A program made the translations under genes and the position numbers. Positions 35,968-44,454 of a stretch of 64,000 nt of DNA are shown in pieces. Under the pieces are notes generated by a model. It ran no database searches. It saw only the letters and a list, made by a program, of their open reading frames with translations, and was not told the DNA's origin. Positions within the stretch are counted from its first letter, which is position 1; each line of letters opens with the position of its first letter. This stretch comes from Streptomyces sp. NBC_01304 (GTDB taxonomy: Bacteria > Actinomycetota > Actinomycetes > Streptomycetales > Streptomycetaceae). The DNA lies in contig NZ_CP109055.1 in NCBI RefSeq assembly GCF_035975855.1, positions 9,672,001-9,736,000 of the forward strand, given 5' to 3'.

Positions 35968-36813
35968 ATGCCGAAGCCGTCGCACCCCACCACCGACCAA
36001 CTCCGCCGCGACCCCCACCCGCTGCGCGGCCGCACCGCCCTCGTCACCGGTGCCAGCCGGCGCGACGGCATCGGGCACGCCGTGGCGCGCAGGCTCGCCG
36101 CGTACGGGGCGAGCGTCTATCTGCACCACCACGTCCCGCACGACGCCGCCCAGCCGTGGGGCGCCGACACACCGCACGACGTGGTCGCCTCGGTCCGCGA
36201 GGCGCTCGCCGTTCCCGGGGCCCAAGTCCTCGACGGACCGGGCGACTTGGCGGACCCGGACGAACCCGCCCGGCTCGTCGCCACCGCGGCCGAGGCGCTC
36301 GGCGGGCGCATCGACATCCTCGTCGCCAACCACGCGCTGAGCGGCTCCGACGGTGAACTCGACGCGATCGACGCCGAGATGCTCGACCGCCACTGGGACG
36401 TCGACACCCGCTCGGTGATCCTCCTCGTCCAGGCCTATGCCCGGCTGCGCGCCCAACTCCCGCCCCGTACGCCGGGCGGCCGGGTGGTGATGATGACGTC
36501 CGGGCAGGACATCGCGGGCGGCATGCCCGGCGAGATCGCGTACGCACTCCAGAAGGGCGCGCTCGCCTCGGCGACCCGCACCCTCGCCACGGCCCTCGCG
36601 GAGCTCGCGGTGACGGTGAACACGGTCAACCCGGGCCCCGTGGACACGGGTTACCTGTCGGGGGACGCGTACGACGGGATCGCGGGGATGTTCCCGGCCG
36701 GGCGGTGGGGGATGCCGGACGATCCGGCACGTCTGATCGCCTGGCTCGCCACGGACGAGGCCGAGTGGCTGACCGGGAACGTACTGGACTCGGAGGGCGG
36801 CTTCCGGCGCTGA
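35968..36813 (+). CDS. Short-chain dehydrogenase/reductase
   Basis: A 281-residue Rossmann oxidoreductase. It has an NAD(P)-binding motif TGASRRDGIGHAVARRLA (extended TGxxxxxGIG), IDILVANHA in place of NNAG, the catalytic Tyr/Lys in YALQKGAL, and VNPGPVDTGYL. ATG 35968 is chosen because TAGCAT (35955-35960) then sits as a leaderless -10; ATG 35959 adds three residues. The N-terminal stretch KPSHPTTDQLRRDPHPLRGRTAL recalls the 3-oxoacyl-ACP-reductase-like SDRs of actinobacteria. Substrate unknown. Confidence 0.9.
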   Translation: MPKPSHPTTDQLRRDPHPLRGRTALVTGASRRDGIGHAVARRLAAYGASVYLHHHVPHDAAQPWGADTPHDVVASVREALAVPGAQVLDGPGDLADPDEPARLVATAAEALGGRIDILVANHALSGSDGELDAIDAEMLDRHWDVDTRSVILLVQAYARLRAQLPPRTPGGRVVMMTSGQDIAGGMPGEIAYALQKGALASATRTLATALAELAVTVNTVNPGPVDTGYLSGDAYDGIAGMFPAGRWGMPDDPARLIAWLATDEAEWLTGNVLDSEGGFRR

Positions 36814-36835
36814 GCCCTTGCAGGAGGGGCGGGGC

Positions 36836-37822
36836 TCACGCCCGCGCGGGCGTGCTCCGCTCCACGCGGTGCTGGTGGACGCGCAGGTGCAGGGTGGCCA
36901 GGTCGAGCAGCGGTGTGGCGACCGAGTGGGTACGGGCGTGCGCCAGGAAGTCGCCGAGGACGTGCTCGACCTCCGTCGGGCGGCCCTCCGTCACATCGCG
37001 ATGCATGGACACGGTCAGCGACGACCCCCTGCCGGTCACCGTCCGTGCGGTGGCGGCCAGTTGCTCCTCCGGTACGGGGAAACCGGCTGCACCTGCCACC
37101 GCCGCCGACTCGGCCAGGACACCGGCCGCGAAGTCGGCACCGCCCGGGACGGCCCCGATGTCGTCGCCGGTGCCGCGCATCAGACAAGTGACGGCGGCGA
37201 CGGTGGTGATGAACACCCACTTGTGCCACATCGCCGCGACGATGTCCGCCGCCACGCCCGCCTCGATCCCCGCATCGGCGAACACCGTGCGGATCTCCTC
37301 GGTGCGCGGCGACGGGCGACCGTCCTGTTCGCCGATGTCCAGAACGGCCAAGGGGGCGAGGCGCACGATGTCCCCGTCGCCGTTCACCGTCGTGATCATC
37401 TTGGCGGCGCCGCCGAGCACCGACGAAGCGCCGAACCGTGCGGTGAGCGCGGTGAGATGAGCCATGCCGTTGAGCAGCGGCACGATCGCCGTGCGCGGGC
37501 CGACCGCCGGTGCGATGTCGTCCATGGCCTGCTCCAGGGCGGTGGCCTTCACCGAGAGCAGCACCAGGTCGTAGGGGTCGGCGAGGTCACGTGGCTCTGC
37601 CAGGTCATGGGCCTCATCCAGTTCGGCCGCGGTGACCAGGCGCGGAGCGATCACCTCATCCTCGCCGAGCCCGGTGAGGCGCAGGCCCCGCTCCCGCAGC
37701 AGGGCGGCCCGGCGGGGACGTACCAGGAAGGTGACGTCCTGTCCCGCCTGGACGAGACGGGCGCCGAAGAACCCTCCGGTGGCGCCCGCGCCGACGACCA
37801 GGATCCTCTTCACCGCCATCAT
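36836..37822 (-). CDS. Ketopantoate reductase family (ApbA/PanE)
   Basis: A 328-residue NADP-dependent reductase. The N-terminal Rossmann motif is ILVVGAGATGGFFGARLVQAG; the C-terminal helical domain has the family Lys and hinge (MWHKWVFITTVAAVTCLM) and the SSLTVSMHRDVTEGRPTEVEHVLGDFL block, where family members hold substrate with Ser/Asn and Glu. It starts at ATG 37822, overlapping the quinone-oxidoreductase stop (ATGA). PanE makes pantoate for CoA, but the family is often used for other 2-keto acids and this neighbourhood does not point to vitamin synthesis. Confidence 0.88.
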   Translation of the reverse strand: MMAVKRILVVGAGATGGFFGARLVQAGQDVTFLVRPRRAALLRERGLRLTGLGEDEVIAPRLVTAAELDEAHDLAEPRDLADPYDLVLLSVKATALEQAMDDIAPAVGPRTAIVPLLNGMAHLTALTARFGASSVLGGAAKMITTVNGDGDIVRLAPLAVLDIGEQDGRPSPRTEEIRTVFADAGIEAGVAADIVAAMWHKWVFITTVAAVTCLMRGTGDDIGAVPGGADFAAGVLAESAAVAGAAGFPVPEEQLAATARTVTGRGSSLTVSMHRDVTEGRPTEVEHVLGDFLAHARTHSVATPLLDLATLHLRVHQHRVERSTPARA

Positions 37823-38799
37823 CGGCCGCCGATCCGCAGCAGCAACTTGCCCGTGGAGGCACGCCCTTCCATGAGGCGATGGGCCTCGGGCGCCTCGTCC
37901 AGCGCGAACTCCGCGGTCACCGGCAGCGCCACCGTCCCGTCGGAGACCGTGCGGAAGGCACGCTCGGCGAGCGACCGCAGCGCCTCGGGAGCCACCTGGG
38001 CCAGCGTCAGAATGGAGAACCCGGCGACCGAGCGCCCCTGCGGGTACAGCTCGGGCCGGCCGACCTGCCACGGCTCGGCACCACTCGCGTTGCCGTACGA
38101 GACCAGACGCCCGAACACCGCCAGCGCGTCCAGGCCTTGGCGCAAGGTGTCGCCGCCCACCGGGTCGAGGACCAGGTCGACCCCACGGCCCCCGGTGGCG
38201 CGGCGCACCTCCTCGGGGAAGGTGTCCGCGGTGAAGACCTCGTCGTAGCCGTGCTCCAGCGCGTACTTCGCCTTGGCCGCGGAGGAGGCCACGCCGTACA
38301 CCGCGCCCGCGCCCGCCGCCCGGGCCAACTGCCCGGCGACCGTGCCGACACCGCCGGCCGCGCCCTGCACAAGGACGGTCTCACCTGCCCGCAGCCGCCC
38401 GATCTCGTGCAGCAGGGCGTGCGCGGTGGGCAGCACCGTGGGCAGTGAGGCCGCGGTGCGCAGGTCGATGCCGGCGGGGAGCGGGAAGGTCGCGGCGGCG
38501 TCGGCGGCCACCACCTCGGCGTAGGCGCCGCTGCCGGTGAACGCCGCGACCTCCTGCCCGACGCGCAGACCGGTCACGCCCTCGCCGACGGCCCGGATCC
38601 GGCCGGAGACCTCCAGGCCGGGCCGGAACGGCAGCGACTTCACCTGGTATCCCTCGCTGCGGGCCTTGAGGTCGGCGAAGTTCACGCCCGCGTAGGCGGC
38701 GTCGATCGTGACCTGGCCCGGCGCGGGCTCGGGAACCCCGGCCTCGACGACCTTGAGGATCTCGGGGCCGCCGTACTCCTGGATCTGCACTGCGCGCAT
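37819..38799 (-). CDS. NADPH:quinone oxidoreductase (zinc-free MDR)
   Basis: A 326-residue medium-chain dehydrogenase. It has a GroES-like N-terminal domain (AAYAGVNFADLKARSEGY), an NADPH-binding motif VLVQGAAGGVGTVAGQLARA, and DVVLDPVGG-like VDLVLDPVGGDTL. Zinc ligands are absent, matching quinone oxidoreductases that reduce reactive quinones or enones. ATG 38799 follows a GAGAGG-type site. It is the first gene of a two-gene operon with the ketopantoate reductase homologue and is divergent from an ArsR regulator. Confidence 0.92.
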   Translation of the reverse strand: MRAVQIQEYGGPEILKVVEAGVPEPAPGQVTIDAAYAGVNFADLKARSEGYQVKSLPFRPGLEVSGRIRAVGEGVTGLRVGQEVAAFTGSGAYAEVVAADAAATFPLPAGIDLRTAASLPTVLPTAHALLHEIGRLRAGETVLVQGAAGGVGTVAGQLARAAGAGAVYGVASSAAKAKYALEHGYDEVFTADTFPEEVRRATGGRGVDLVLDPVGGDTLRQGLDALAVFGRLVSYGNASGAEPWQVGRPELYPQGRSVAGFSILTLAQVAPEALRSLAERAFRTVSDGTVALPVTAEFALDEAPEAHRLMEGRASTGKLLLRIGGR

Positions 38800-38830
38800 G
38801 ACAGTTCGCACCTCTCGATAGGCGTGGCAG

Positions 38831-38861
38831 GTGTTCAATGAAAAGCGAACACTCGGAGTGT
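38831..38861. promoter_or_regulatory. ArsR operator candidates, overlapping dyads
   Basis: GTGTTC (38831-38836) and GAACAC (38847-38852) form one inverted repeat. ACACTC-G-GAGTGT (38849-38861) is a perfect second dyad. The word CGAACACTC occurs twice (38846 and 38873). All sit in the 97-bp divergent gap between the quinone oxidoreductase and the ArsR gene and match the style of ArsR/SmtB operators. Confidence 0.6.
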
Positions 38862-38896
38862 ATGATTCTCATCGAACACTCTGCAAGGAGGAAGGC

Positions 38897-39259
38897 ATGG
38901 CGAATCAGACCGAGGGCAAGGGCGCGGTCACGGCCGCCGGGCATCGCGTCGCTCCGGTGCACACCGACCCCGACGACGTCTCCCTCCTCGCCGCGCTGTC
39001 CGCGCTCGCCGACCCCGTACGCCTCACGCTGGTAAGGGAGTTGGCGGGCAGCGACGACTGGACGCGGGCCTGCGGAAGCTTCGACGTGCCGGTGGGCAAG
39101 GCCGCGCTCAGCCACCACTTCACCGTGCTGCGCGGTGCGGGCCTGGTCGAGCAGCGCGATCAAGGGGCCAAGCGGATCAACCGGCTGCGTACGGAGGAAT
39201 TCGAGGCGCGGTTCCCTGGGCTGCTCGCTCTGGTTCTGCGCGCGGACGACGTCGGCTAG
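38897..39259 (+). CDS. ArsR-family regulator
   Basis: A 120-residue winged-helix repressor: LLAALSALADPVRLTLVRELAG, GKAALSHHFTVLRGAGLVEQRDQGAKRINRLRTEEFEARFPGLL. The usual metal motif (ELCVCDL) is replaced by ACGSFDVPVGKAALSHHF, so it is probably not a classical arsenic sensor. ATG 38897 has AAGGAGGAAGG just upstream. It probably controls itself and the divergent quinone-oxidoreductase operon in response to an electrophile or quinone (inferred). Confidence 0.92.
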   Translation: MANQTEGKGAVTAAGHRVAPVHTDPDDVSLLAALSALADPVRLTLVRELAGSDDWTRACGSFDVPVGKAALSHHFTVLRGAGLVEQRDQGAKRINRLRTEEFEARFPGLLALVLRADDVG

Positions 39260-39292
39260 CGGCTGCGTACCCGCGACTTCGCGCATGACGAA

Positions 39293-39338
39293 GGGCCCGC
39301 CCCGAACCCGGCCGATCGGCCGGATCCGGAGCGGGCCC
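39293..39338. terminator. Bidirectional terminator with nested palindrome
   Basis: GGGCCCGC (39293-39300) pairs with GCGGGCCC (39331-39338), and the loop holds the self-complementary CCGGCCGATCGGCCGG. It separates the convergent ArsR and DUF885 genes. Confidence 0.75.
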
Positions 39339-39348
39339 CAGGTGTGCG

Positions 39349-41046
39349 TCAGAGCGCCGAAAGCTCCTCCACCAGATCGTCGAGCCCGAGCGACCCCTGC
39401 GAGAGCGCCGCCATGTGCCACGCCTTCGCGTCGAAGGAATCCCCGTGCGCGGCACGGGCGTTGGCGCGCCCGAGCAGCCACGCCCGCTCGCCCAGCTTGT
39501 AGCCGATGGCCTGCCCCGGCATGGACAGGTAGCGGACCAGCTCGCTCTCCACGAAGTCGGCGGGCCGGCCGCTGTGCAGGCCGAAGAACTCCTGGGCCAG
39601 CGCGGGGGTCCAGCGCTCACCGGGGTGGAAGGGCGAGTCGGCCGGGATCTCCAGCCCCAGGTGCATGCCGATGTCGACGATGACGCGGGCGGCCCGCATC
39701 ATCTGCGCGTCGAGGTAGCCGAGGCGCTTCTCCGCGTCGGTGAGGAAGCCCAGCTCGTCCATCAGCCGCTCCGCATACAGCGCCCAGCCCTCGGCGTTGG
39801 CGCTGACCATGCCGACCGTGGCCTGGTAGCGCGAGAGGTCCTCGGCCACGTGCGCCCACTGCGCGAGCTGCAGATGATGCCCGGGCACGCCCTCGTGGTA
39901 CCAGGTGGACACCAGGTCGTAGACCGGGAAGCGGGTCTCGCCCATCGTCGGCAGCCAGGTGATGCCGGGCCGCGAGAAGTCCGGCGTCGGCGGCGTGTAG
40001 TACGGCGCGGCGGCGCCGCCCGCAGGCGCGATGCGGGACTCCACTCGCCGTACCCGCTCGGCGAGTTCGAAGTGCGTGCCGTCGAGCGCGTCCATCGCCT
40101 CGTCCATCACGGACTGCAGCCAGTCCCGCACCGCGTCGACGCCCTCGATGTGCGCACCGTGCTCGTCGAGGTGCGCGAGCGCCACCCAGGGCGTCGCCGC
40201 GCCCGGCAGGACCTTCTCGGCCTCCGTCTTCATCTCGCCGAGGATGCGGTGGTACTCGGACCAGCCGTACGCGTACGCCTCGTCCAGATCGAGATCCGTG
40301 CCGTTGAAGTACCGCGACCAGCGCGCGTACCGCTCCCGGCCGACCGTGTCCGGGGCGCCCGCCACCGCCGGCGCGTACACCTGCCGCATCCAGTCGCGCA
40401 GCTCCGCCACGGCCGCGGTCGCCTCGCCCGCCGCCGCGTCCAGCTCGGTGCGCAGCGCCTCGGGCCCGGCCGCCGCGTACCCCTCGAACCAGCCTCGCCC
40501 GTCCGCCGAGCCCTCGCCGGACCAGGAGGCCAGCTGCCCGACGAAGGTGTCGGTGGCCCGCGGGCTGCCGTACAGCTTGCGCTCCAGGCCGAGGGCGAGG
40601 GATTCGCGGTAGCCGGCGAGCGCCACGGGCACCGCGCGCAGCCGCGCGACGATCGCGGCCCAGTCCTCGTCCGTCTCGGCCGGCGTCACCGTGAACACCT
40701 CGCGCACCGCGTGCGCGGGCGAGTGCAGGTTGCTGACCGCGCGCAGCGATTCGTCCGCCTCGTGAACGGCCAGCTCCGCCGTGAGCCGCTCGCGCAGCAG
40801 GCGGGCGCAGCGCCGCTCGACCGGGCTGTCGCCGCCCGGGGCCTTCTCGGCCTCGTCCAGGCGCGCCAGCGTGGCGCGGGCCAGATCGGCGAGCGCCTCG
40901 GCGCCCGCCGGGGAGAAGTCGGGCAGCTTCCCCGAACTCTCGGCCACGCCGAGGAAGGTGCCGGTGATCGGGTCGAGGGCGATGAGGTCGTCGACGTAGG
41001 CGTCGGCGACCTGGCGGGGCAGCGGGCTGCGCATGGTGTCTGACAT
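39349..41046 (-). CDS. DUF885 metallopeptidase-like protein
   Basis: A 565-residue protein of the DUF885 family, distantly related to gluzincin and carboxypeptidase-like zinc peptidases. The likely metal site is HEGVPGHH (residues 384-391), with a downstream Glu in NAEGWALYAERLMDELGF. The N-terminal two-thirds is helical. No signal peptide, so cytoplasmic. ATG 41046 is preceded by GAGTAT about 7 nt upstream on the minus strand, suggesting a leaderless message. Substrate unknown. Confidence 0.9.
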   Translation of the reverse strand: MSDTMRSPLPRQVADAYVDDLIALDPITGTFLGVAESSGKLPDFSPAGAEALADLARATLARLDEAEKAPGGDSPVERRCARLLRERLTAELAVHEADESLRAVSNLHSPAHAVREVFTVTPAETDEDWAAIVARLRAVPVALAGYRESLALGLERKLYGSPRATDTFVGQLASWSGEGSADGRGWFEGYAAAGPEALRTELDAAAGEATAAVAELRDWMRQVYAPAVAGAPDTVGRERYARWSRYFNGTDLDLDEAYAYGWSEYHRILGEMKTEAEKVLPGAATPWVALAHLDEHGAHIEGVDAVRDWLQSVMDEAMDALDGTHFELAERVRRVESRIAPAGGAAAPYYTPPTPDFSRPGITWLPTMGETRFPVYDLVSTWYHEGVPGHHLQLAQWAHVAEDLSRYQATVGMVSANAEGWALYAERLMDELGFLTDAEKRLGYLDAQMMRAARVIVDIGMHLGLEIPADSPFHPGERWTPALAQEFFGLHSGRPADFVESELVRYLSMPGQAIGYKLGERAWLLGRANARAAHGDSFDAKAWHMAALSQGSLGLDDLVEELSAL

Positions 41047-41087
41047 GCGGCCATACTCGTACGACGACCGGCTCCGCGTCACTTGAT

Positions 41088-41612
41088 TCAGCTCTCGGCG
41101 GTCCCCGGAACTCGGCCGTCGGCGCTCTCCCGATCCTCGGCCCCCGGCGGCATCAGCGGCCCGCAGTCCCACTGCTGGAAGATCAACCGGGTTTCCACGC
41201 GCGCCACTTCACGGTGCGCGGTGAATTCGTCGAGCACGAGGCGCTGGAGCTCCGCGGCGTCGGCCACGGCCACATGCACCAAGTAGTCGTCGGGCCCGGT
41301 CAGATGGAACAGCGCCCGCGACTGGGGCAGCGCCCTGATCCGGTCCACGAACGGCCCGACCAGCTCCCGCCGGTGCGGTCTGACCTGCACCGAGAGCAGC
41401 GCTTCCAGGCCACGCCCGAGCCGCACCGGATCGACCCGCAGCTGATGGCCGAGAATCACTCCGGAGCGGCGCAGCCGCGCCACCCGGTCCAGACAGGTCG
41501 AGGCGGCGACACCGACCTGGGCGGCGAGGTCGCGATAGGTGGTCCGGGCGTCGTTCTGCAGGAGCCGCAGAATGTGCAGGTCCACCGGGTCCAGTTCGAC
41601 AGAATCGGCCAT
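41088..41612 (-). CDS. Lrp/AsnC-family regulator
   Basis: A 174-residue protein: helix-turn-helix (DLHILRLLQNDARTTYRDLAAQVGVAASTCLDRVARLRRSGVI), RAM domain (EALLSVQVRPHRRELVGPFVDRI... LTGPDDYLVHVAVADAAELQRLVLDEF), and a 25-residue polar C-terminal tail. ATG 41612. It is divergent from a PLP-dependent Cys/Met-metabolism enzyme, with a 10-bp dyad between the genes. This is a typical amino-acid-responsive pair in which an amino acid relieves or promotes expression of the lyase. Confidence 0.92.
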   Translation of the reverse strand: MADSVELDPVDLHILRLLQNDARTTYRDLAAQVGVAASTCLDRVARLRRSGVILGHQLRVDPVRLGRGLEALLSVQVRPHRRELVGPFVDRIRALPQSRALFHLTGPDDYLVHVAVADAAELQRLVLDEFTAHREVARVETRLIFQQWDCGPLMPPGAEDRESADGRVPGTAES

Positions 41613-41623
41613 TGGCCGAAATT

Positions 41624-41654
41624 AGCACGGGATATCGCGCCAGGATCCCGTGCT
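41624..41654. promoter_or_regulatory. Lrp operator candidate: 10-bp perfect dyad
   Basis: AGCACGGGAT (41624-41633) and ATCCCGTGCT (41645-41654) are a perfect inverted repeat with an 11-nt spacer. The dyad lies centrally in the 59-bp gap between the Lrp gene and the PLP enzyme. Half-sites are two helical turns apart, suitable for an Lrp dimer. Confidence 0.7.
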
Positions 41655-41671
41655 GCGTTCAGCCTTTGACC

Positions 41672-42913
41672 ATGGACACCACAGCCATGGACTCCACAGC
41701 CCTGGACTCCGCCTCGCTCGACGCCGCAGCCCCGGACGCCACGGTCCCGGACACCGCGGCCGAGGCTCACCGGCCGACGCTCGCCGCGACCACACCCCGG
41801 TCGCTGGCCACCGAGGCCGTGCACGCCGGACGCGAGGACCTCGCCTCCCTCGGTCTGCACGCGCCGCCGCTCGACCTGTCCACCACCTACCCCTCGTACG
41901 ACAGCCGGGGCGAGGCCGCCCGCATCGACGCCTTCGCCGCGACGGGCGCCCTCGACGACGGCCCGCCCGTCTACGGCCGCCTCTCCAACCCCACGGTCGC
42001 CCGCTTCGAGACGGCGCTCGCCCGCCTGGAGGGCACCGAGTCCGCAGTCGCGTTCGCCAGCGGCATGGCGGCGCTCACGGCGGTCCTGCTGGTACGTGCC
42101 GCCGCCGGCCTGCGCCATGTGGTCGCGGTCCGCCCGCTCTACGGCTGCAGCGACCATCTGCTGACCGCGGGCCTGCTCGGCACCGAGGTCACCTGGGTCG
42201 ACCCGGCCGGCATCGCGGACGCGATCCGCCCCGACACCGGCCTGGTCGTCGTCGAGTCCCCGGCCAATCCGACGCTCAAGGAGCTCGACCTCAGGGCCGT
42301 CGCCCACTCCTGCGGCTCGGTGCCCCTGCTCGCCGACAACACCTTCGCAACTCCCGTGCTGCAGCGCCCGGTTGAATCGGGCGCTCGCCTGGTCCTGCAC
42401 AGCGCGACCAAGTACCTCGGCGGCCACGGCGACGTCCTGGGCGGCGTGGTGGCCTGCGACGAGGAGCTTGCCCGCGGTCTGCGCCAGGTCCGCTTCGCGA
42501 CCGGCGGCGTCCTGCACCCGCTCGCCGGCTATCTGCTCCTGCGCGGCCTGTCCACCCTCCCGGTCCGCATGCGCGCCGCCTCCGCGACCGCCGCGGACCT
42601 CGCCGCACGCCTCGCCGTGGACCCGCGCGTGAGCCGGGTGCACTACCCGAAGCTGGGCGGCGCGATGATCGCCTTCGAGGTGGCGGGCGATCCGCACGAG
42701 GTGATCGCCGCGGTGCGGCTGATCACCCCGGCGGTCAGCCTCGGCAGCGTGGACACGCTCATCCAGCACCCGGCGTCCATCAGCCATCGCATCGTGGACG
42801 CCGGGGACCGCAGGTCGTCCGGCGTGAGCGACCGGCTCCTGCGGATGTCGGTCGGCCTGGAGGACGTCGAGGACCTGTGGGGCGATCTGGACCGGGCGCT
42901 CGGCTTCTCCTAG
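41672..42913 (+). CDS. Cys/Met-metabolism PLP enzyme (gamma-lyase/synthase type)
   Basis: A 413-residue fold-type I PLP enzyme of the trans-sulfuration family. Features: [48 protein letters not shown] (Asp222) and the PLP Lys247 in [17 protein letters not shown]. The N-terminus is a repetitive Met/Asp/Ser/Ala run with several ATGs, so the true start may be later than 41672. The segment between VHYP and GGAMIAFEV is about 15 residues shorter than in typical relatives. Methionine gamma-lyase is likely given the divergent Lrp; cystathionine synthase or lyase is possible. Confidence 0.88.
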   Translation: MDTTAMDSTALDSASLDAAAPDATVPDTAAEAHRPTLAATTPRSLATEAVHAGREDLASLGLHAPPLDLSTTYPSYDSRGEAARIDAFAATGALDDGPPVYGRLSNPTVARFETALARLEGTESAVAFASGMAALTAVLLVRAAAGLRHVVAVRPLYGCSDHLLTAGLLGTEVTWVDPAGIADAIRPDTGLVVVESPANPTLKELDLRAVAHSCGSVPLLADNTFATPVLQRPVESGARLVLHSATKYLGGHGDVLGGVVACDEELARGLRQVRFATGGVLHPLAGYLLLRGLSTLPVRMRAASATAADLAARLAVDPRVSRVHYPKLGGAMIAFEVAGDPHEVIAAVRLITPAVSLGSVDTLIQHPASISHRIVDAGDRRSSGVSDRLLRMSVGLEDVEDLWGDLDRALGFS

Positions 42914-42915
42914 AG

Positions 42916-42966
42916 GTCAGTTCACCGGGTACGTCAGTTCATCTCGTACGTCGGCTCATCCCGTAC
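42916..42966. repeat. 17-bp tandem repeat, three copies
   Basis: Units 42916-42932, 42933-42949 and 42950-42966 share the pattern GTCrGyTCAyCnsGTAC. They begin 2 bp after the PLP gene stop and end 7 bp before the converging GNAT gene stop, filling the whole gap. Confidence 0.85.
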
Positions 42967-42973
42967 GTCGCCG

Positions 42974-44356
42974 TCAATTGCTCTCGTACGTTCCGTCGTA
43001 CGCGGCCGGGGCGGGGGCGGCCGGGGCCCCGGCCCCGTCGAGCCGGGCCGTGATGACGAGGGTGCCCTCCTCGATCTGGTAGTCGAGGGGCAGCCCGAGT
43101 CCGCGCATGGCGGCCACCATCCCGGTGTTGGCCGCCTGCGTGACCGCGTACACGCTGTCGCAGCCCGCCTCCACGGCCAACGCCACCAGCCGGCCCAGGA
43201 GTTCGGTGCCGATGCCACGGCGCTGCCACTCGTCTTCGACGAGCAGGGCGACCTCGGTCTCGTCGCCGTCCCACAAGAGATGGCCGAGCGCGACCATGCG
43301 GCCGGACGCGGTCTGGACGGCGAGGGTGCGGCCGTAGCGGGGGCTCAGCAGATGCCCCAGGTAGCGGTCGGCGTCGCCCACGGGGCCGTGGTAGCGCAGG
43401 CTCAGCGTCCGCCGGGAGCAGCGCTCGTGCATCGCCTTGGCCGCCCGGACGTCCGCGGTGTCGGCGCGGCGGACCGTGATGTCGGGGCCCTCGGGCAGGG
43501 ACAGGATGTCCTGGCTGCGGGGGATGCGCGGGCCGAGCCGGGCGTCCAGCTCGACCAGGGCGCGGGCGCGCGCGAACTCGGTGGGCGTGAACGGCAGATA
43601 GGGCCGTTCCACGGTGATCGTGCCGCCCGCGGGGTCCCTCAGCTTCATCGACGTACCGTCCAGAACGCCTTCCACCGGCGCGCTCCCGTCGGGGCGCCGC
43701 GCTCCCGTCGGGGAGGTCGCGGGCAGTGAGCGGATGGTGCAGCGGCCCAGCAACTGGCGCAGTGCCAGGGGGAGTTCGGCCGCGTCCAGGGCGGTGCGGG
43801 TGGCGAGGCCGAGGACGCGGGTGGGGGCGTCCACCAGGTCGTGGGCGTCGCCGCGCTCGATCCAGGTGCCGCTGCCGCCCGCGGCGGCGACGGCCCGGGT
43901 GAGGTCGGCGGCGCCGCGGTCCTCGGGGGCGCGCAGCAGGAGCTCGTCGACCGTGCCCTCGGCCAGCGGATGGGTCTGCAGGCTCAGGATGTCGACGCCG
44001 AGACCGGCCAGGGCCGCGCACAGGGCGGCCAGGGAGCCCGGCTCGTCGCGCACCGTGGTCCGCATCCGCCACAGCGTCGTCGCGCCGGTGGCAGATGCGA
44101 CCACGGGCGGCTTGAGGGCTTCGGGATCGGCCGGAGGGGCATGGCTGTGGCGCCGGGCCCACCATGTGTGGAACCCGGCGGTGAACAGCAGGGCGATCGC
44201 GGACGCGACCAGCATGACGGGGCCGCTCGGTCCCCGTACGACCGTCTTGGCGAGGGTGTCCGCCACCGAGACGGCCGTGAACAGGGCGGCCAGTTCGACG
44301 AGGTCCCGCCGCCAGTGGTGGCGGTGCTGCTTCTTCAGAGACGTCACATCAGTCAT
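42974..44356 (-). CDS. Membrane-anchored ACT-GNAT fusion protein
   Basis: A 460-residue protein with three parts. Two transmembrane helices lie at residues about 20-66 (DLVELAALFTAVSVADTL; VMLVASAIALLFTAGF). An ACT domain follows at about 95-165 (RMRTTVRDEPGSLAALCAALAGLGVDILSLQTHPL). The C-terminal GNAT acetyltransferase (about 305-440) has ALLVEDEWQRRGIGTELLGRLVALA (acetyl-CoA loop). ACT domains bind amino acids, so acetylation controlled by an amino acid at the membrane is an attractive inference. ATG 44356 is well placed. Substrate unknown; the gene is single and converges on the PLP lyase. Confidence 0.85.
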   Translation of the reverse strand: MTDVTSLKKQHRHHWRRDLVELAALFTAVSVADTLAKTVVRGPSGPVMLVASAIALLFTAGFHTWWARRHSHAPPADPEALKPPVVASATGATTLWRMRTTVRDEPGSLAALCAALAGLGVDILSLQTHPLAEGTVDELLLRAPEDRGAADLTRAVAAAGGSGTWIERGDAHDLVDAPTRVLGLATRTALDAAELPLALRQLLGRCTIRSLPATSPTGARRPDGSAPVEGVLDGTSMKLRDPAGGTITVERPYLPFTPTEFARARALVELDARLGPRIPRSQDILSLPEGPDITVRRADTADVRAAKAMHERCSRRTLSLRYHGPVGDADRYLGHLLSPRYGRTLAVQTASGRMVALGHLLWDGDETEVALLVEDEWQRRGIGTELLGRLVALAVEAGCDSVYAVTQAANTGMVAAMRGLGLPLDYQIEEGTLVITARLDGAGAPAAPAPAAYDGTYESN

Positions 44357-44454
44357 AGACGCACTCTGATCGATCGGTGTTGCGTGATCACGAACGCTTT
44401 GTGACTGATCGGTTAAGAGGTCATCTGTCCGGTTTCTTAATGTTTGCCGTTCAC

